Shown in pieces: positions 8,298 through 16,601 of a DNA stretch of 64,000 nt. The stretch's first letter is position 1. Each line of letters opens with the position of its first letter. The notes beneath the pieces are model-generated. The model was not told where the DNA came from. It ran no database searches and was given only the letters and a program-made list of their open reading frames with translations. Both the position numbers and the translations under genes were made by a program. Origin of the DNA: Treponema sp. (GTDB lineage Bacteria > Spirochaetota > Spirochaetia > Treponematales > Treponemataceae); assembly GCA_017651065.1 (NCBI GenBank), contig JAGCDP010000037.1, positions 29,048 to 93,047 of the forward strand, read 5' to 3'.

Positions 8298-9275
8298 ATG
8301 TCAAAGAAAATACACGAATCATTAACAGAACTCGTAGGAAATACACCGCTGGTACGACTCCACGGATACGAAAAAAAACTTGGGCTTAAAGCTCATATTC
8401 TTGCAAAGGTTGAATACTTTAATCCTATTGGAAGCATTAAGGACCGAATTGTTCTTCGCATTATTGAAGATGCAGAACGAGAAGGAAAAATTAAGCCTGG
8501 TGTGACAACCCTTATTGAATACACAAGCGGAAACACCGGAATTGCCGTTAGTGCAATTGGTGCAATGAAGGGCTATAAGGTTCAGATTTATCTTCAGGAA
8601 GGTGTTAGTCAAGAACGCCTTCAGGTAATGAAAGCCTTTGGTGCAAATGTTCAGAAAATAGGCGAGGTTCCAGAGCTTCAGGAAGCTCTTAAAGCAACTA
8701 ACAACGACTTTGTTGCAGCAACAAATCTTTTGAAGCAGCATATCCGCGAAAGAGTTGCTGCTGGTGATGACATTTACTTTGTTGACCAGATGATTAATCC
8801 TTTGAACCCTCAGGCTCATCATGATACAACTGGTGAAGAAATCTGGGATCAGACAGACGGAGACCTTGTTGCCGTAGTAAGTGCAGTTGGAACCGGAGGT
8901 ACAATTCGTGGTGTGAGCGACTATATTAAAAGCAAAAACAGCAATGTAAAAGTTATTGCTGTTGAACCTGCTTTAGATGCAGCGGCACTTACAGGCATTC
9001 ATAATTTTACCGAAGTTCCCGAAGAACGCGTACCAATTGCCTTGAAAAATAAAATAGGAATTTATGATGAAGTTCTTATTGGCAAGGTAGACACAGCTTT
9101 TGAAGCAGCGCGTACAGTCGCAAAAACAGACGGCGTGCTTGTAGGTAACTCAAGTGGAGCAGCACTCTGGGGAGCAACAGAAATTGCTAAGTGTCCTGAG
9201 TATGAAGGAAAAAATATTGTTGTCATTTTCCCAGACACGGGCTTGAGGTATTTGTCAACGGATTTATTTAAATGA
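8298..9275 (+). CDS. cysK: Cysteine synthase family (O-acetylserine sulfhydrylase)
   Basis: The 325-residue PLP enzyme shows the lysine motif NPIGSIKDRI (about residues 42-51), the substrate loop EYTSGNTGIA, and the glycine-rich phosphate loop SAVGTGGTIRG, all typical of CysK/CysM. It would join sulfide, thiosulfate or a carrier-bound thiocarboxylate to O-acetylserine to make cysteine. Note SIKDR and TSGNTG rather than SVKDR, and residue differences in the sulfide loop, so an alternative beta-replacement substrate is possible. It lies 9 bp after the D-like subunit and overlaps the LysR gene by 4 bp, so its product probably captures the sulfur released by the reductase. In Firmicutes CysK is also the partner of CymR, an Rrf2 repressor. 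Confidence 0.92.
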   Translation: MSKKIHESLTELVGNTPLVRLHGYEKKLGLKAHILAKVEYFNPIGSIKDRIVLRIIEDAEREGKIKPGVTTLIEYTSGNTGIAVSAIGAMKGYKVQIYLQEGVSQERLQVMKAFGANVQKIGEVPELQEALKATNNDFVAATNLLKQHIRERVAAGDDIYFVDQMINPLNPQAHHDTTGEEIWDQTDGDLVAVVSAVGTGGTIRGVSDYIKSKNSNVKVIAVEPALDAAALTGIHNFTEVPEERVPIALKNKIGIYDEVLIGKVDTAFEAARTVAKTDGVLVGNSSGAALWGATEIAKCPEYEGKNIVVIFPDTGLRYLSTDLFK

Positions 9276-10192
9276 CAATAAACCAGATTAAATACGTCCT
9301 TGGAGTTGCAGACTGCGGCTCCTTGAACAAGGCATCAGAAAAGTTATATATTTCTCAGCCTTCACTAACCAGTGCAGTTCACGAGCTGGAATATGAAATA
9401 GGATTTCAGCTTTTTTTCAGAAGTGCCCGGGGGATTACGGTAACAGATCATGGTAAACAATTCATTGAAGATGCCCGCTCCTTATATAGAAATTATGAAA
9501 CTCTTGTAAAAAAGTATACCGAAAAAGAAAAAAAGACTTTTGGTGTTTCTACGCTTTATTATGCATTTGCACGTACAGCTTTTGTTGATCTTGTAAAAAG
9601 GTTTTCTCTGGAAGGTTATGATTTTTCTTTTCGCGAAATGAAAGGTAGTGAAGTTATTGAAGATGTTGCAGATGGAAGAAGTGAACTTGGAATTATTTAT
9701 TTAAGTGACGGAAACCGCGAAGAAATAATGCGTCAGCTTGATGCCAGACAGATAATCTTTCATCATCTTACAGAATGCAATGCCTTTGTTTATTTATACA
9801 AGGACCATCCGCTTGCCGAAAAATCTTCAATTTCGCTTGATGAACTTTCAGACTTTCAGTTTGTAACTTATGATAAAGCTGAACTCAGTGCGTTTTTCTC
9901 AAAGGAAGTTTTAGAGCGCCGCGAACTAACTCAGGCTATTACCGTTGCAGACCGTTCAACAGTATTAAGCCTTTTAAAATCTCTGAACGGTTACACTTTT
10001 CTTTCGGGCATCATTGGCGAAGAAAGTGACGGAGATTACATTCCAATTCCATTAAAAAATATTGAAGAAGATTTTACCCGCACCTTTGAGCTTGGTTATA
10101 TTACAAAAAAAGATCTTCACATGAACAATATTGCTCTTACCTATATTGATAACATTCGCCGCATTTTACATATCGCAGGATTTACCTGTTAA
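9272..10192 (+). CDS. LysR-family transcriptional regulator (copy 1)
   Basis: The 306-residue protein has an N-terminal LysR helix-turn-helix (NKASEKLYISQPSLTSAVHELEYEIGFQLFFRSARGITVTDHG) and a periplasmic-binding-protein-like effector domain. It is translationally coupled to cysK by a 4-bp overlap, so it is produced with the nitrogenase-like operon. It is clearly paralogous to the LysR at 40462-41379, sharing FGVSTxxYxFA, REMKGSEVIEDVADGRSELGIIYLS-like text and the same length. LysR proteins in comparable settings (CysB, YtlI, SalR of the Rhodospirillum mar locus) activate sulfur genes in response to O-acetylserine or sulfate-derived signals. The second motif described at 18236, 23830, 33741 and 36755 is a candidate target. 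Confidence 0.92.
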   Translation: MTINQIKYVLGVADCGSLNKASEKLYISQPSLTSAVHELEYEIGFQLFFRSARGITVTDHGKQFIEDARSLYRNYETLVKKYTEKEKKTFGVSTLYYAFARTAFVDLVKRFSLEGYDFSFREMKGSEVIEDVADGRSELGIIYLSDGNREEIMRQLDARQIIFHHLTECNAFVYLYKDHPLAEKSSISLDELSDFQFVTYDKAELSAFFSKEVLERRELTQAITVADRSTVLSLLKSLNGYTFLSGIIGEESDGDYIPIPLKNIEEDFTRTFELGYITKKDLHMNNIALTYIDNIRRILHIAGFTC

Positions 10193-10225
10193 TTTTTCAG
10201 ACAAAAAACTGTTCAATAAACAATA

Positions 10226-10381
10226 CTATTCTTTATAAGCCACTCCATCTACCTGGAACAAAAGTCCATCAGGGCCGCCGACATTTCCCGCACAGTAGTT
10301 CAGATAATAAAAATCACCAGCCTTGATGATTCCCGTGTGCGCCCATTCTTCGTTTACATCTTTTCTGATTATTTCACTCAT
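10226..10381 (-). pseudogene. Internally deleted RidA-family gene remnant (51 codons)
   Basis: The open frame reads MSEIIRKDVNEEWAHTGIIK, then AGDFYYLNYCAGNVGG, then PDGLLFQVDGVAYKE. The first part matches the N-terminus and the last 15 residues match the C-terminus of one branch of the RidA/YjgF family, whose members have about 120 residues. The roughly 70 residues between are missing. The junction falls at GG-PDG, and family members carry GG at both positions, so a deletion between short repeats is plausible. It sits 18 bp downstream of an intact ridA in the same direction. It could still be translated as a 51-residue peptide. Confidence 0.75.
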
Positions 10382-10399
10382 TTTATTTTCCCTTATGTA

Positions 10400-10774
10400 T
10401 TATTCCACAACTGCCACTGCTTCTATTTCAACGAGCGCACCTTTTGGGAGGGCGGCAACTTCGAAACAGCTTCGGGCAGGTTTTGAAACAAAATACTTTT
10501 CATAAACAGCGTTGAATGCGGCAAAGTCGGAAATGTGGGCAAGGAAGCAGATTGTTTTTACGACTTTTGAAAAGTCTGTTCCTGCAGCCTTTAAGATTTC
10601 ACCAAGATTCTTGATTGCCTGTTCTGCCTGAGCTTCGATAGAAGTTCCTTCGAGTGCACCGGTAGCCGGGTTGAGAGGAATCTGTCCTGATGTGTACAGA
10701 AATCCGTTTGCTAAGATTGCCTGTGAGTATGGGCCGATTGCAGCTGGTGCTGATCTTGTTTCGATTGTTTTCAT
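10400..10774 (-). CDS. ridA: RidA family enamine/imine deaminase
   Basis: The 124-residue protein is full length for RidA. It has the family start APAAIGPYSQAILANGFLYTSGQIPLNPATG and the C-terminal signature RSCFEVAALPKGALVEIEAVA, including the active-site Arg. RidA hydrolyses reactive 2-aminoacrylate and related enamines released by PLP enzymes such as cysteine or cystathionine lyases, so it fits a locus rich in C-S lyases. It is in a minus-strand run HD protein, LysE, RidA, RidA remnant with short gaps, and would be transcribed from the operator-containing region at 12056. Confidence 0.93.
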   Translation of the reverse strand: MKTIETRSAPAAIGPYSQAILANGFLYTSGQIPLNPATGALEGTSIEAQAEQAIKNLGEILKAAGTDFSKVVKTICFLAHISDFAAFNAVYEKYFVSKPARSCFEVAALPKGALVEIEAVAVVE

Positions 10775-10795
10775 TAATTACTCCTCCTGATTTTT

Positions 10796-11446
10796 CTATT
10801 TGAAGAACGAAATCACAAGACTTACCGCACACAGTATAAGTGATAAAGACATAACTATATTGACAGTTTTCTTATGATTCGAAAATAAACGCTTTAGACT
10901 TAGTCCTGCAAAAAGCCAGACAAGATTTGCTACAGGGCCAGTGAATGGTAAAAAAAGTCCAACAGCCAGAATCGGAAAAAATGTTCTGTTGTATGGAAGC
11001 ACGAACGAAGTTATGGCTGTAAGGCACATAAGCATGATTTTTACATTTGTGAGCTGAACAAGTACTCCAGTAAGAAAATGCTGGAAAAATGATTTTTCTG
11101 ATGAATCCATGTTTGGAGATTTTTCTTCATCATCATTCTTTTGTTCTGATTTGTTGTTATGTCCTACAAGAATATGAATTGCAAGATAAATTAAATATGC
11201 AGCTCCAACAAATGAAAGATACTGTACTTTGTCGTTTAGCGCAGTTCCTAAAAAATACGAAACAAAAACTGAAATGATTGATACGATAAAAAATCCTGTA
11301 AAAATACCAATCCATAGTTGAAAAGCGGCTTTTTTCCCTTCCTGAAGAGATGTTGAAAGAGAGCAGATGTTTGCAGGTCCCGGAGTTATAGCAGAGATAT
11401 AGCAGTAAAACAAAAACGAAGGCAGAATTTCAATTGGAATCGGCAT
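10796..11446 (-). CDS. LysE/RhtB-family amino acid exporter
   Basis: The 216-residue inner-membrane protein has about six hydrophobic segments. It shows the LysE/RhtB start FYCYISAITPGPANICSLSTSLQEGKKAAFQLWIGIFTGFF, in which the TPGP motif is characteristic. Such proteins export amino acids or derivatives (lysine, homoserine, threonine, O-acetylserine/cysteine for the YdeD/EamA-like functional analogues). With RidA and the sulfur genes around it, export of excess cysteine, homocysteine or a by-product is plausible but unproven. It lies 21 bp before ridA. Confidence 0.88.
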   Translation of the reverse strand: MPIPIEILPSFLFYCYISAITPGPANICSLSTSLQEGKKAAFQLWIGIFTGFFIVSIISVFVSYFLGTALNDKVQYLSFVGAAYLIYLAIHILVGHNNKSEQKNDDEEKSPNMDSSEKSFFQHFLTGVLVQLTNVKIMLMCLTAITSFVLPYNRTFFPILAVGLFLPFTGPVANLVWLFAGLSLKRLFSNHKKTVNIVMSLSLILCAVSLVISFFK

Positions 11447-11460
11447 GTATTTCTCCTGTT

Positions 11461-12024
11461 TTATGGTCTGAAAGCTCTTAGTGCTGTAATGGTTCGCCCG
11501 ATTAAATCATCGAGTTCCCAGCCGAGAAGGGCGGCACCGCGTTCAATAACCTCGCGGGAACAGCCTGCTGCAAAGTTGGCAGATTTGTACTTCTTCTTAA
11601 CTGATTTTACTTCCAGGTCCTGTACGCTTTTTGAAGGACGCATGATTACAACGGCTCCAATCAAACCTGTAAGTTCATCCACGGCGTACAAAACTTTTTC
11701 CATTTCGTGTTCCGGTTGTATATCTACGGTGATGCTCCAGCCGTGGCTTGCAGTTGCGTGAATCAGTTCATCAGAAAGACCAGCTTCCTTCATCAGCTCC
11801 TGTTCTTTTATACAATGCTGTTCAGGCCATTTTTCAAAATCAAGATCATGGAGAAGTCCAACGATTCCCCAGAACTCTTCATCTTCGCCATAGCCAAGCT
11901 CGCGTGCAAAGTAACGCATTACGCCTTCAACAATCTGCGCGTGCTCAAGATGAAAATCATCTGAATTATATTTCTTAAGAAACTCCCAGGCTTCGTCCCG
12001 TGTGATGTTTGCTGAAAGTGCCAT
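11461..12024 (-). CDS. HD-domain phosphohydrolase-like protein
   Basis: The 187-residue protein carries an HD metal site: His in HLEHAQIVEGVMRYFA, the pair in VGLLHDLDFEKWPEQH (about residues 58-73), a later ATASHGWS, and Asp in YAVDELTGLIGAVVIMRPSKSV. This pattern is common in small HDIG proteins found in Clostridia and spirochetes, usually described as hydrolases; the substrate is unknown. It is the first gene of the minus-strand HD-LysE-RidA run and lies opposite the small Cys-rich gene at 12105, sharing the operator at 12056-12074. The operator makes it a member of the same regulon. Confidence 0.82.
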   Translation of the reverse strand: MALSANITRDEAWEFLKKYNSDDFHLEHAQIVEGVMRYFARELGYGEDEEFWGIVGLLHDLDFEKWPEQHCIKEQELMKEAGLSDELIHATASHGWSITVDIQPEHEMEKVLYAVDELTGLIGAVVIMRPSKSVQDLEVKSVKKKYKSANFAAGCSREVIERGAALLGWELDDLIGRTITALRAFRP

Positions 12025-12055
12025 ACGATCCTCCTGATATGAAAAAAAAGTGTTT

Positions 12056-12081
12056 ACCTAGTAAAAAGATAGGTATATAAT
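12056..12081 (+). promoter_or_regulatory. Single ACCTA-N9-TAGGT operator and promoter for the small Cys-rich gene
   Basis: The operator ACCTAGTAAAAAGATAGGT is at 12056-12074. A good -10 box TATAAT follows at 12076-12081, and TTTACC at 12053-12058 is a weak -35 at 17 bp. The operator therefore fills the gap between -35 and -10. The downstream leader (TTTAGAGGC-TTTAGAGTCAAT) is almost the same as the one in front of tcdA at 19163. Confidence 0.8.
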
Positions 12082-12104
12082 AATATTTAGAGGCTTTAGA
12101 GTCA

Positions 12105-12305
12105 ATGAAAAGTATTTTGATAAAAGACACAACCCGCGAAGAACGTGAAAAAATAGTGGCCGACGCGCTCGGCTGTGGAAGCGACTGTTCAATGTGCTGT
12201 GCCTGTGGAGGCATGGAAATTGACTATCAGCAGTACATAGACGGCAAAAAAGAAATTGCCCAGCTCAACGCAGAATACCGGGCAAATACGATGATTGGGC
12301 ATTAA
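12105..12305 (+). CDS. Small cysteine-rich protein of unknown function
   Basis: The protein has 66 residues. It starts MKSILIKDTTREEREKIV, followed by ALGCGSDCSMCCACGGMEID and then YQQYIDGKKEIAQLNAEYRAN. Five cysteines lie in residues about 24-34 (C-x3-C-x2-CC-x-C), which could bind a metal or Fe-S cluster. I recognise the general shape (IKDTT-REER, DYIDGK-EI-N) from a family of small proteins in anaerobic Firmicutes; some members carry an unsupported PurH name, which I do not adopt. Its promoter has a regulon operator, so it is probably made under the same sulfur signal. There is no clear ribosome site before 12105; the ATG sits in the leader segment shared with tcdA. Confidence 0.72.
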   Translation: MKSILIKDTTREEREKIVADALGCGSDCSMCCACGGMEIDYQQYIDGKKEIAQLNAEYRANTMIGH

Positions 12306-12321
12306 TTAATTGATTTATGAA

Positions 12322-13698
12322 TTATTTTACAGCAACAAAGTTTTTTTTACACATAGTTGATATTTTAGTCTCATAATAAACAAACATAACCATGGAAGTA
12401 ATTACCCATACAATAGGATATGCAATTGCTACCACACCAAATGATTCAGAATATTTTGTACCTATAAAGAGAATAAATTGTCTTAGAAGAACAAATCCGC
12501 AGAAGGTTATGATTGTTGGTATAAAAGAATCTCCAAATCCTCTTAATGCCTGAGAAAAAAGCATGCAGGTTGCACAAAGTACATAAAAAGGCGCAGTATA
12601 TCTTATAAACAAAGAAGCATATAAAACGGAATCCTTATCTGAAACAAAAATCGCTGATAAGGTTTCTGAAAAAACAAAAATCAAAATTGAAAGAATAAAA
12701 ATGATTGAAATCATCAGAAAAAAAGAAGATTTTACACCTTTGTTTATACGTTCAATTTTTTTTGCACCAAAGTTTTGACTTACAAATGTAGTTGTTGCAA
12801 GAGAAATACTTATCATTGGCATAATCATAAACTGGTCATAACGAGCAAATATAGACCAGCCCGCAATACATGAAGTTCCAAAGGCATTTACATATTTCTG
12901 CATAAAAGTATTTGAAAATGAATTAATGGAAGAAGACACAGCGCCAGGTAGACCAATTTTCATCATAAGACCAAAAAGTTTTGTATCAAATTTGACATTT
13001 CTAAATGAAAATCTGCCAAATTCTTTTATTGATAAAATTGCCGAATAAACAGGAATAATCGAAATAAATTCAGAGATAATAGTTGCCCAGGCAGCTCCTG
13101 CAACTCCAAGCTTTAAAACAAGTACAAAAACTAAATCAAGAATTATATTTATAAGCGAACTTAGAATCAGGAAATAAAGCGGTGTTTTTGAATCTCCAAG
13201 CGCACGTAAAATTCCTGAACCAAGATTATAAAGAATTAAAAACAAAATACCAGCAAAATAAATCGTAAGATATGTTTGAGCAAGAATAGAAACATTCTCT
13301 GGAACCTGGATTAATTTTAATAGTAGAGGAGAAATGAACAAGCCCAAAAAAGTCATAAATATTCCCAGAATGAAGGAACTAAAAATCGCTGTACTGATTG
13401 CTTTTTTTAAGGCAGATAAATTTTTGGCACCAAATAATTGTGAAATTACAACTTGTGTTCCTGTTGCAAAACCATTGAAGAAACCAATTATAATAAACAC
13501 AAGCTGGCTTGTAGAACCAATTGCCGCAAGACTTTCGCTTCCAAGATATTTTCCTATGATAAAACAATCTACAGTGTTATAAAACTGCTGAAAGATATTG
13601 CCAAGAAAAAGTGGGATTGCAAAAGAAATAAGTCTGGGAACAATGCTCCCGTCGGTCATATCTGTGGTGTTTGATTTATGAAAGAAATTCAAAGACAT
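12322..13698 (-). CDS. MATE-family multidrug/metabolite exporter
   Basis: The 458-residue protein has about twelve hydrophobic segments in two related halves. Family text is easy to see, for example GSIVPRLISFAIPLFLGNIFQQFYNTVDCFIIGKYLGSESLAAIGS at the start and GLPGAVSSSINSFSNTFMQKYVNAFGT opening the second half. MATE proteins exchange Na+ or H+ for cationic drugs or metabolites. It overlaps the upstream M20 hydrolase gene by 23 bp and is the last gene of the cystine-type ABC operon, so it may remove a product of that pathway, such as an acyl acid or toxic thiol adduct. That role is inference. Confidence 0.9.
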   Translation of the reverse strand: MSLNFFHKSNTTDMTDGSIVPRLISFAIPLFLGNIFQQFYNTVDCFIIGKYLGSESLAAIGSTSQLVFIIIGFFNGFATGTQVVISQLFGAKNLSALKKAISTAIFSSFILGIFMTFLGLFISPLLLKLIQVPENVSILAQTYLTIYFAGILFLILYNLGSGILRALGDSKTPLYFLILSSLINIILDLVFVLVLKLGVAGAAWATIISEFISIIPVYSAILSIKEFGRFSFRNVKFDTKLFGLMMKIGLPGAVSSSINSFSNTFMQKYVNAFGTSCIAGWSIFARYDQFMIMPMISISLATTTFVSQNFGAKKIERINKGVKSSFFLMISIIFILSILIFVFSETLSAIFVSDKDSVLYASLFIRYTAPFYVLCATCMLFSQALRGFGDSFIPTIITFCGFVLLRQFILFIGTKYSESFGVVAIAYPIVWVITSMVMFVYYETKISTMCKKNFVAVK

Positions 13699-14824
13699 AC
13701 CTTATTAAAAACTCAATTCCTATTGGAAGAATAGAATCATCTACATAAGTCTTACTTGTATGTAATGCTCTGTATTCAGAATTAACGGCTCCACCAATGT
13801 GTATATAGGTTCCCGAAATTTTCTTCTGATATAACGCAAAGTCTTCACCGGTCATTACAGGACGTCCATACAGTAAAGAAGCTTCACCAAAATATTTTTT
13901 TATTATGGTAGCTGCCAGATTTGTAAAATGAGTATCGTTATTAACTACATTTCCAGGTTTTCTTAATTCAACCTCTGCCTTGCAATTAAATATAGATGAA
14001 ATTTTTTCAGAACCTGTAACCAGGACTTTCTGCATGATTTCCTCGTTAGAATAATTTAATGTTCTTGTGTTATAAGCTAAAATAACCTCCACCGGTTTAG
14101 CATTTACAGTTTTTTCTGTTGTGACCATTGTTGGTACCATTACAATTTGTTCTGATTTTGGAAATTTTTCTTCAGCCAAGGCTGTTATTATGGAAACACA
14201 TTCTCCTGCTACAACAAGTGCATTTAAATCGGGTTCAGTTCTTATGGTGATTTTTCCACCGGCACCATAAGAACTCATGACCCCATAACCAATGGAAAAA
14301 ACTCCAAGATCAAGCTCCTGTGAAATATGCAAGGCAATTATAGTATCAACATCATCTATAAGACCGGAGTCCATAATTACTTTTGCTCCTGCTCCAATTT
14401 CCTCTCCTTCCTGAAAGATAATTTTTACTGTTCCATTAATTTCATTTTTATGTTCATTTAGAAGTTTTGCGCAGCCTAACATAAATGTCGTATGAACATC
14501 ATGACCGCAGGCATGCATAACTCCCTGTTTCTGAGATTTCCAAGGAAGGTTTGTTTCTTCCTGAATAGGAAGCGCATCTATATCACCTCGAAGCGCAATT
14601 GTTTTCCCTGTGCTAGTACCAGTGCCATTTCCGTCTATTGTTGCAACAACGCTGCTGACACCAGTTTTTTTATAGGAAATACCCCATTCATTTAATAAGG
14701 ATTGAATATAAGCGGAAGTTTCATATTCTTCACAGGACAGCTCTGGATTTTGATGCAGGTGATGCCTGATTTTTGTAAAAAGATTTTCATTATCTCTTAT
14801 ATAAGTTTCTAAATCATCACTCAT
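13676..14824 (-). CDS. M20D-family amidohydrolase (second copy)
   Basis: The protein has 382 residues. Metal-site motifs are HACGHDVHTTFMLGCAKLL (about 100-118) and FQEGEEIGAGAKVIMDSG (about 134-151), with conserved LRGDIDALPIQEETNLPW before them. It is full length and belongs with N-acyl amino acid hydrolases, like the gene at 227-1387. It sits directly after an amino acid ABC importer, an arrangement also seen in the ytmI-type operons of Bacillus subtilis, where N-acetylated S-modified cysteines are imported and deacetylated. A similar role is a reasonable inference. The start overlaps the end of the M20 fragment upstream by 4 bp. Confidence 0.88.
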   Translation of the reverse strand: MSDDLETYIRDNENLFTKIRHHLHQNPELSCEEYETSAYIQSLLNEWGISYKKTGVSSVVATIDGNGTGTSTGKTIALRGDIDALPIQEETNLPWKSQKQGVMHACGHDVHTTFMLGCAKLLNEHKNEINGTVKIIFQEGEEIGAGAKVIMDSGLIDDVDTIIALHISQELDLGVFSIGYGVMSSYGAGGKITIRTEPDLNALVVAGECVSIITALAEEKFPKSEQIVMVPTMVTTEKTVNAKPVEVILAYNTRTLNYSNEEIMQKVLVTGSEKISSIFNCKAEVELRKPGNVVNNDTHFTNLAATIIKKYFGEASLLYGRPVMTGEDFALYQKKISGTYIHIGGAVNSEYRALHTSKTYVDDSILPIGIEFLIRYVFEFLS

Positions 14825-15192
14825 AGAACGGCCTCAAAATCAAGTTTACTTTTTATATGAAATATTATTTCCAGAGCGTCCAAGATGTTCTTAAGTACAT
14901 CATAAAGCTTTTGTTTTTCTTCTGCGTTAGAAGCTTCACCTCTAAAAAGCAGTTCTGCATTATCAGGAATAACATTTTGTCTTGTTCCCGCATTTAGTGA
15001 TACAGGAATTAAAGCAACATTCTGAAAACTGCTGAATTCATATAACAGTTTTCCATTGAGAATTTGAATAAGTCTAAAAGCAGCTGGAATAGGGTTGTGA
15101 GTAAGATAAGGTACTGCACTATGTCCACCTTTACCAGACAAAACTACCTTTGCATAAAAAAAGATTTCTCTTTCAGGATTTCTTTCATACAT
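14821..15192 (-). pseudogene. Fragment of an M20 hydrolase (dimerisation domain only)
   Basis: The frame from ATG 15192 encodes about 123 residues: MYERNPEREIFFYAKVVLSG, KGGHSAVPYLTHNPIPAAFR, and on to NVIPDNAELLFRGEASNAEE. This is the lid/dimerisation domain of an M20 enzyme (GKGGHSA-P-HNPI-A and AGTRQNVIPD). Both metal-binding catalytic halves are missing. It lies between the ABC ATPase and the complete M20 gene, so it is probably what is left of an earlier or duplicated M20 gene. The reading frame is still open, so a free-standing domain cannot be excluded. Confidence 0.72.
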
Positions 15193-15202
15193 AAAGCACC
15201 AC

Positions 15203-15955
15203 TTAAATAATATAATCACTTACAGGAAGGATTCTGCTTAAAAACTGTTTTGTTCTTTCATGTTCAGGTTTATAAAAAATTTTATCTGGAGTTCCTTCTT
15301 CAAGAACATAACCGTCATCCATAAAAACAACTTTATCTGCAACGTCTTCTGCAAAACTCATTTCATGGGTTACAACTATCATTGTATGACCTTCTTTTGC
15401 GATCTCCTTAATTAGCGAGAGAGTTTCACCAACAAGTTCCGGATCAAGCGCGCTGGTCGGTTCATCAAATAAAATTACCTCTGCATCTAATGCAACTGCT
15501 CTGGCTATCCCTACCCTCTGCTGCTGACCGCCTGACAGTTGATTCGGATAATAATCGGCTTTATCCTTGAGTCCAACCTTCTGAAGTTCATACATGGCCC
15601 TTTCATAAGCCTTTTCTTTAGGGACTCCATGTGCAGTAATAAGGCCCTCGGTAATATTTTCAAGAGCAGTTTTATTTGCAAACAGATTATAGTTCTGAAA
15701 AACCATAGATGTTTTTCTTCGTATATCAAGAACTTCTTTCTTTCTTGCATTGTGTAAATCAACAACTGTATTTCCTATTGTTAGAGTTCCTTTATCAGCA
15801 CGTTCTAAAAAGTTTATTGAACGGAGTAAAGTTGTTTTACCGCTTCCAGATGGACCAAGAATAACAACAACACTGCCATCATCAACTGTCAGAGATACAT
15901 TCTGAAGTACTTTCAAGTGTCCAAAAGATTTCTGTACATTTTCAATTTTTATCAT
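15203..15955 (-). CDS. Polar amino acid/cystine-type ABC importer ATP-binding protein
   Basis: The 250-residue ATPase has Walker A LGPSGSGKTT (about 33-42), signature LSGGQQQRVGIARA, Walker B VILFDEPTSALDPEL and switch His in VVTHEMSFA. The combination is typical of the GlnQ/TcyC/TcyN class. It is the last transporter gene of the minus-strand set SBP-permease-permease-ATPase and overlaps the permease before it by 14 bp. The import substrate is probably cystine or a related sulfur amino acid, given the neighbours, but this class also carries glutamine, arginine or glutamate. Confidence 0.92.
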   Translation of the reverse strand: MIKIENVQKSFGHLKVLQNVSLTVDDGSVVVILGPSGSGKTTLLRSINFLERADKGTLTIGNTVVDLHNARKKEVLDIRRKTSMVFQNYNLFANKTALENITEGLITAHGVPKEKAYERAMYELQKVGLKDKADYYPNQLSGGQQQRVGIARAVALDAEVILFDEPTSALDPELVGETLSLIKEIAKEGHTMIVVTHEMSFAEDVADKVVFMDDGYVLEEGTPDKIFYKPEHERTKQFLSRILPVSDYII

Positions 15956-16601
15956 ATTTTTTCTCCGTTTTTGCCAGAATGAATTCTACAAGTGAATTTA
16001 TTGCCCAGAAAATAATTGCAGCAGCCACATAGCCTTCAATAAAACTGTAAGTATCCATACAAGGTTTTAATGCGGCATTCAAAACATCAAATACACCAAC
16101 AACCATAACGATTGAAGTATTCTTTATTGCGCCCACAATATGACTTGTTACCGGTGGAAGCGCTACAGGGATTATCTGCGGAATAATTATTCTTCTTAAC
16201 GTTTGCATTTCTGTGAGACCCACTGAATATGCGGCTTCATACTGTCCCTTTGGAACAGACAGATATGCACTTCTGATTGTTTCAGAAAGGTATACTGTTC
16301 TGTCTAAAGTAAAAGTAATGAAAACCACTGCCAGGCCTCCATACTTTACTGGTTCAAAACAGGTTACATAAATCAAATTCAATAACAGGAGTGTAACCAT
16401 ATCCGGGATTCCGCTATGAACTGTAACAAAAAGACGTAATAACTGCGAAAGAACCGGAACCTTATAAACACGAATGGTTGCTATTACAAAGCCAATTAAC
16501 AATCCAAGAATCATTGGAAGAATTGCTAAGCCAATTGTTACGGGTATATATGGAATTGCAGATACCAGGCTTGTCTTTAAATAAGATAAATTAAATCTCA
16601 T
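15942..16601 (-). CDS. Polar amino acid/cystine-type ABC importer permease B
   Basis: From the likely start at 16601 (MRFNLSYLKTSLVSAIPYIP) the protein has about 219 residues and five hydrophobic segments. It carries the coupling segment EAAYSVGLTEMQTLRRIIIPQIIPVALPP, typical of the HisM/GlnP class. The open frame extends to 16649 but this would overlap the other permease more deeply. It pairs with permease A (16591-17310), the usual TcyL/TcyM-like heterodimer. Overlapping reading frames indicate translational coupling. Confidence 0.88.
   Translation of the reverse strand: MRFNLSYLKTSLVSAIPYIPVTIGLAILPMILGLLIGFVIATIRVYKVPVLSQLLRLFVTVHSGIPDMVTLLLLNLIYVTCFEPVKYGGLAVVFITFTLDRTVYLSETIRSAYLSVPKGQYEAAYSVGLTEMQTLRRIIIPQIIPVALPPVTSHIVGAIKNTSIVMVVGVFDVLNAALKPCMDTYSFIEGYVAAAIIFWAINSLVEFILAKTEKKYDKN

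Noticed and set aside
12105..12305. PurH-related purine biosynthesis protein
   Set aside because: Only 66 residues, with no AICAR transformylase or IMP cyclohydrolase motif; the name on some relatives appears to be an annotation error.
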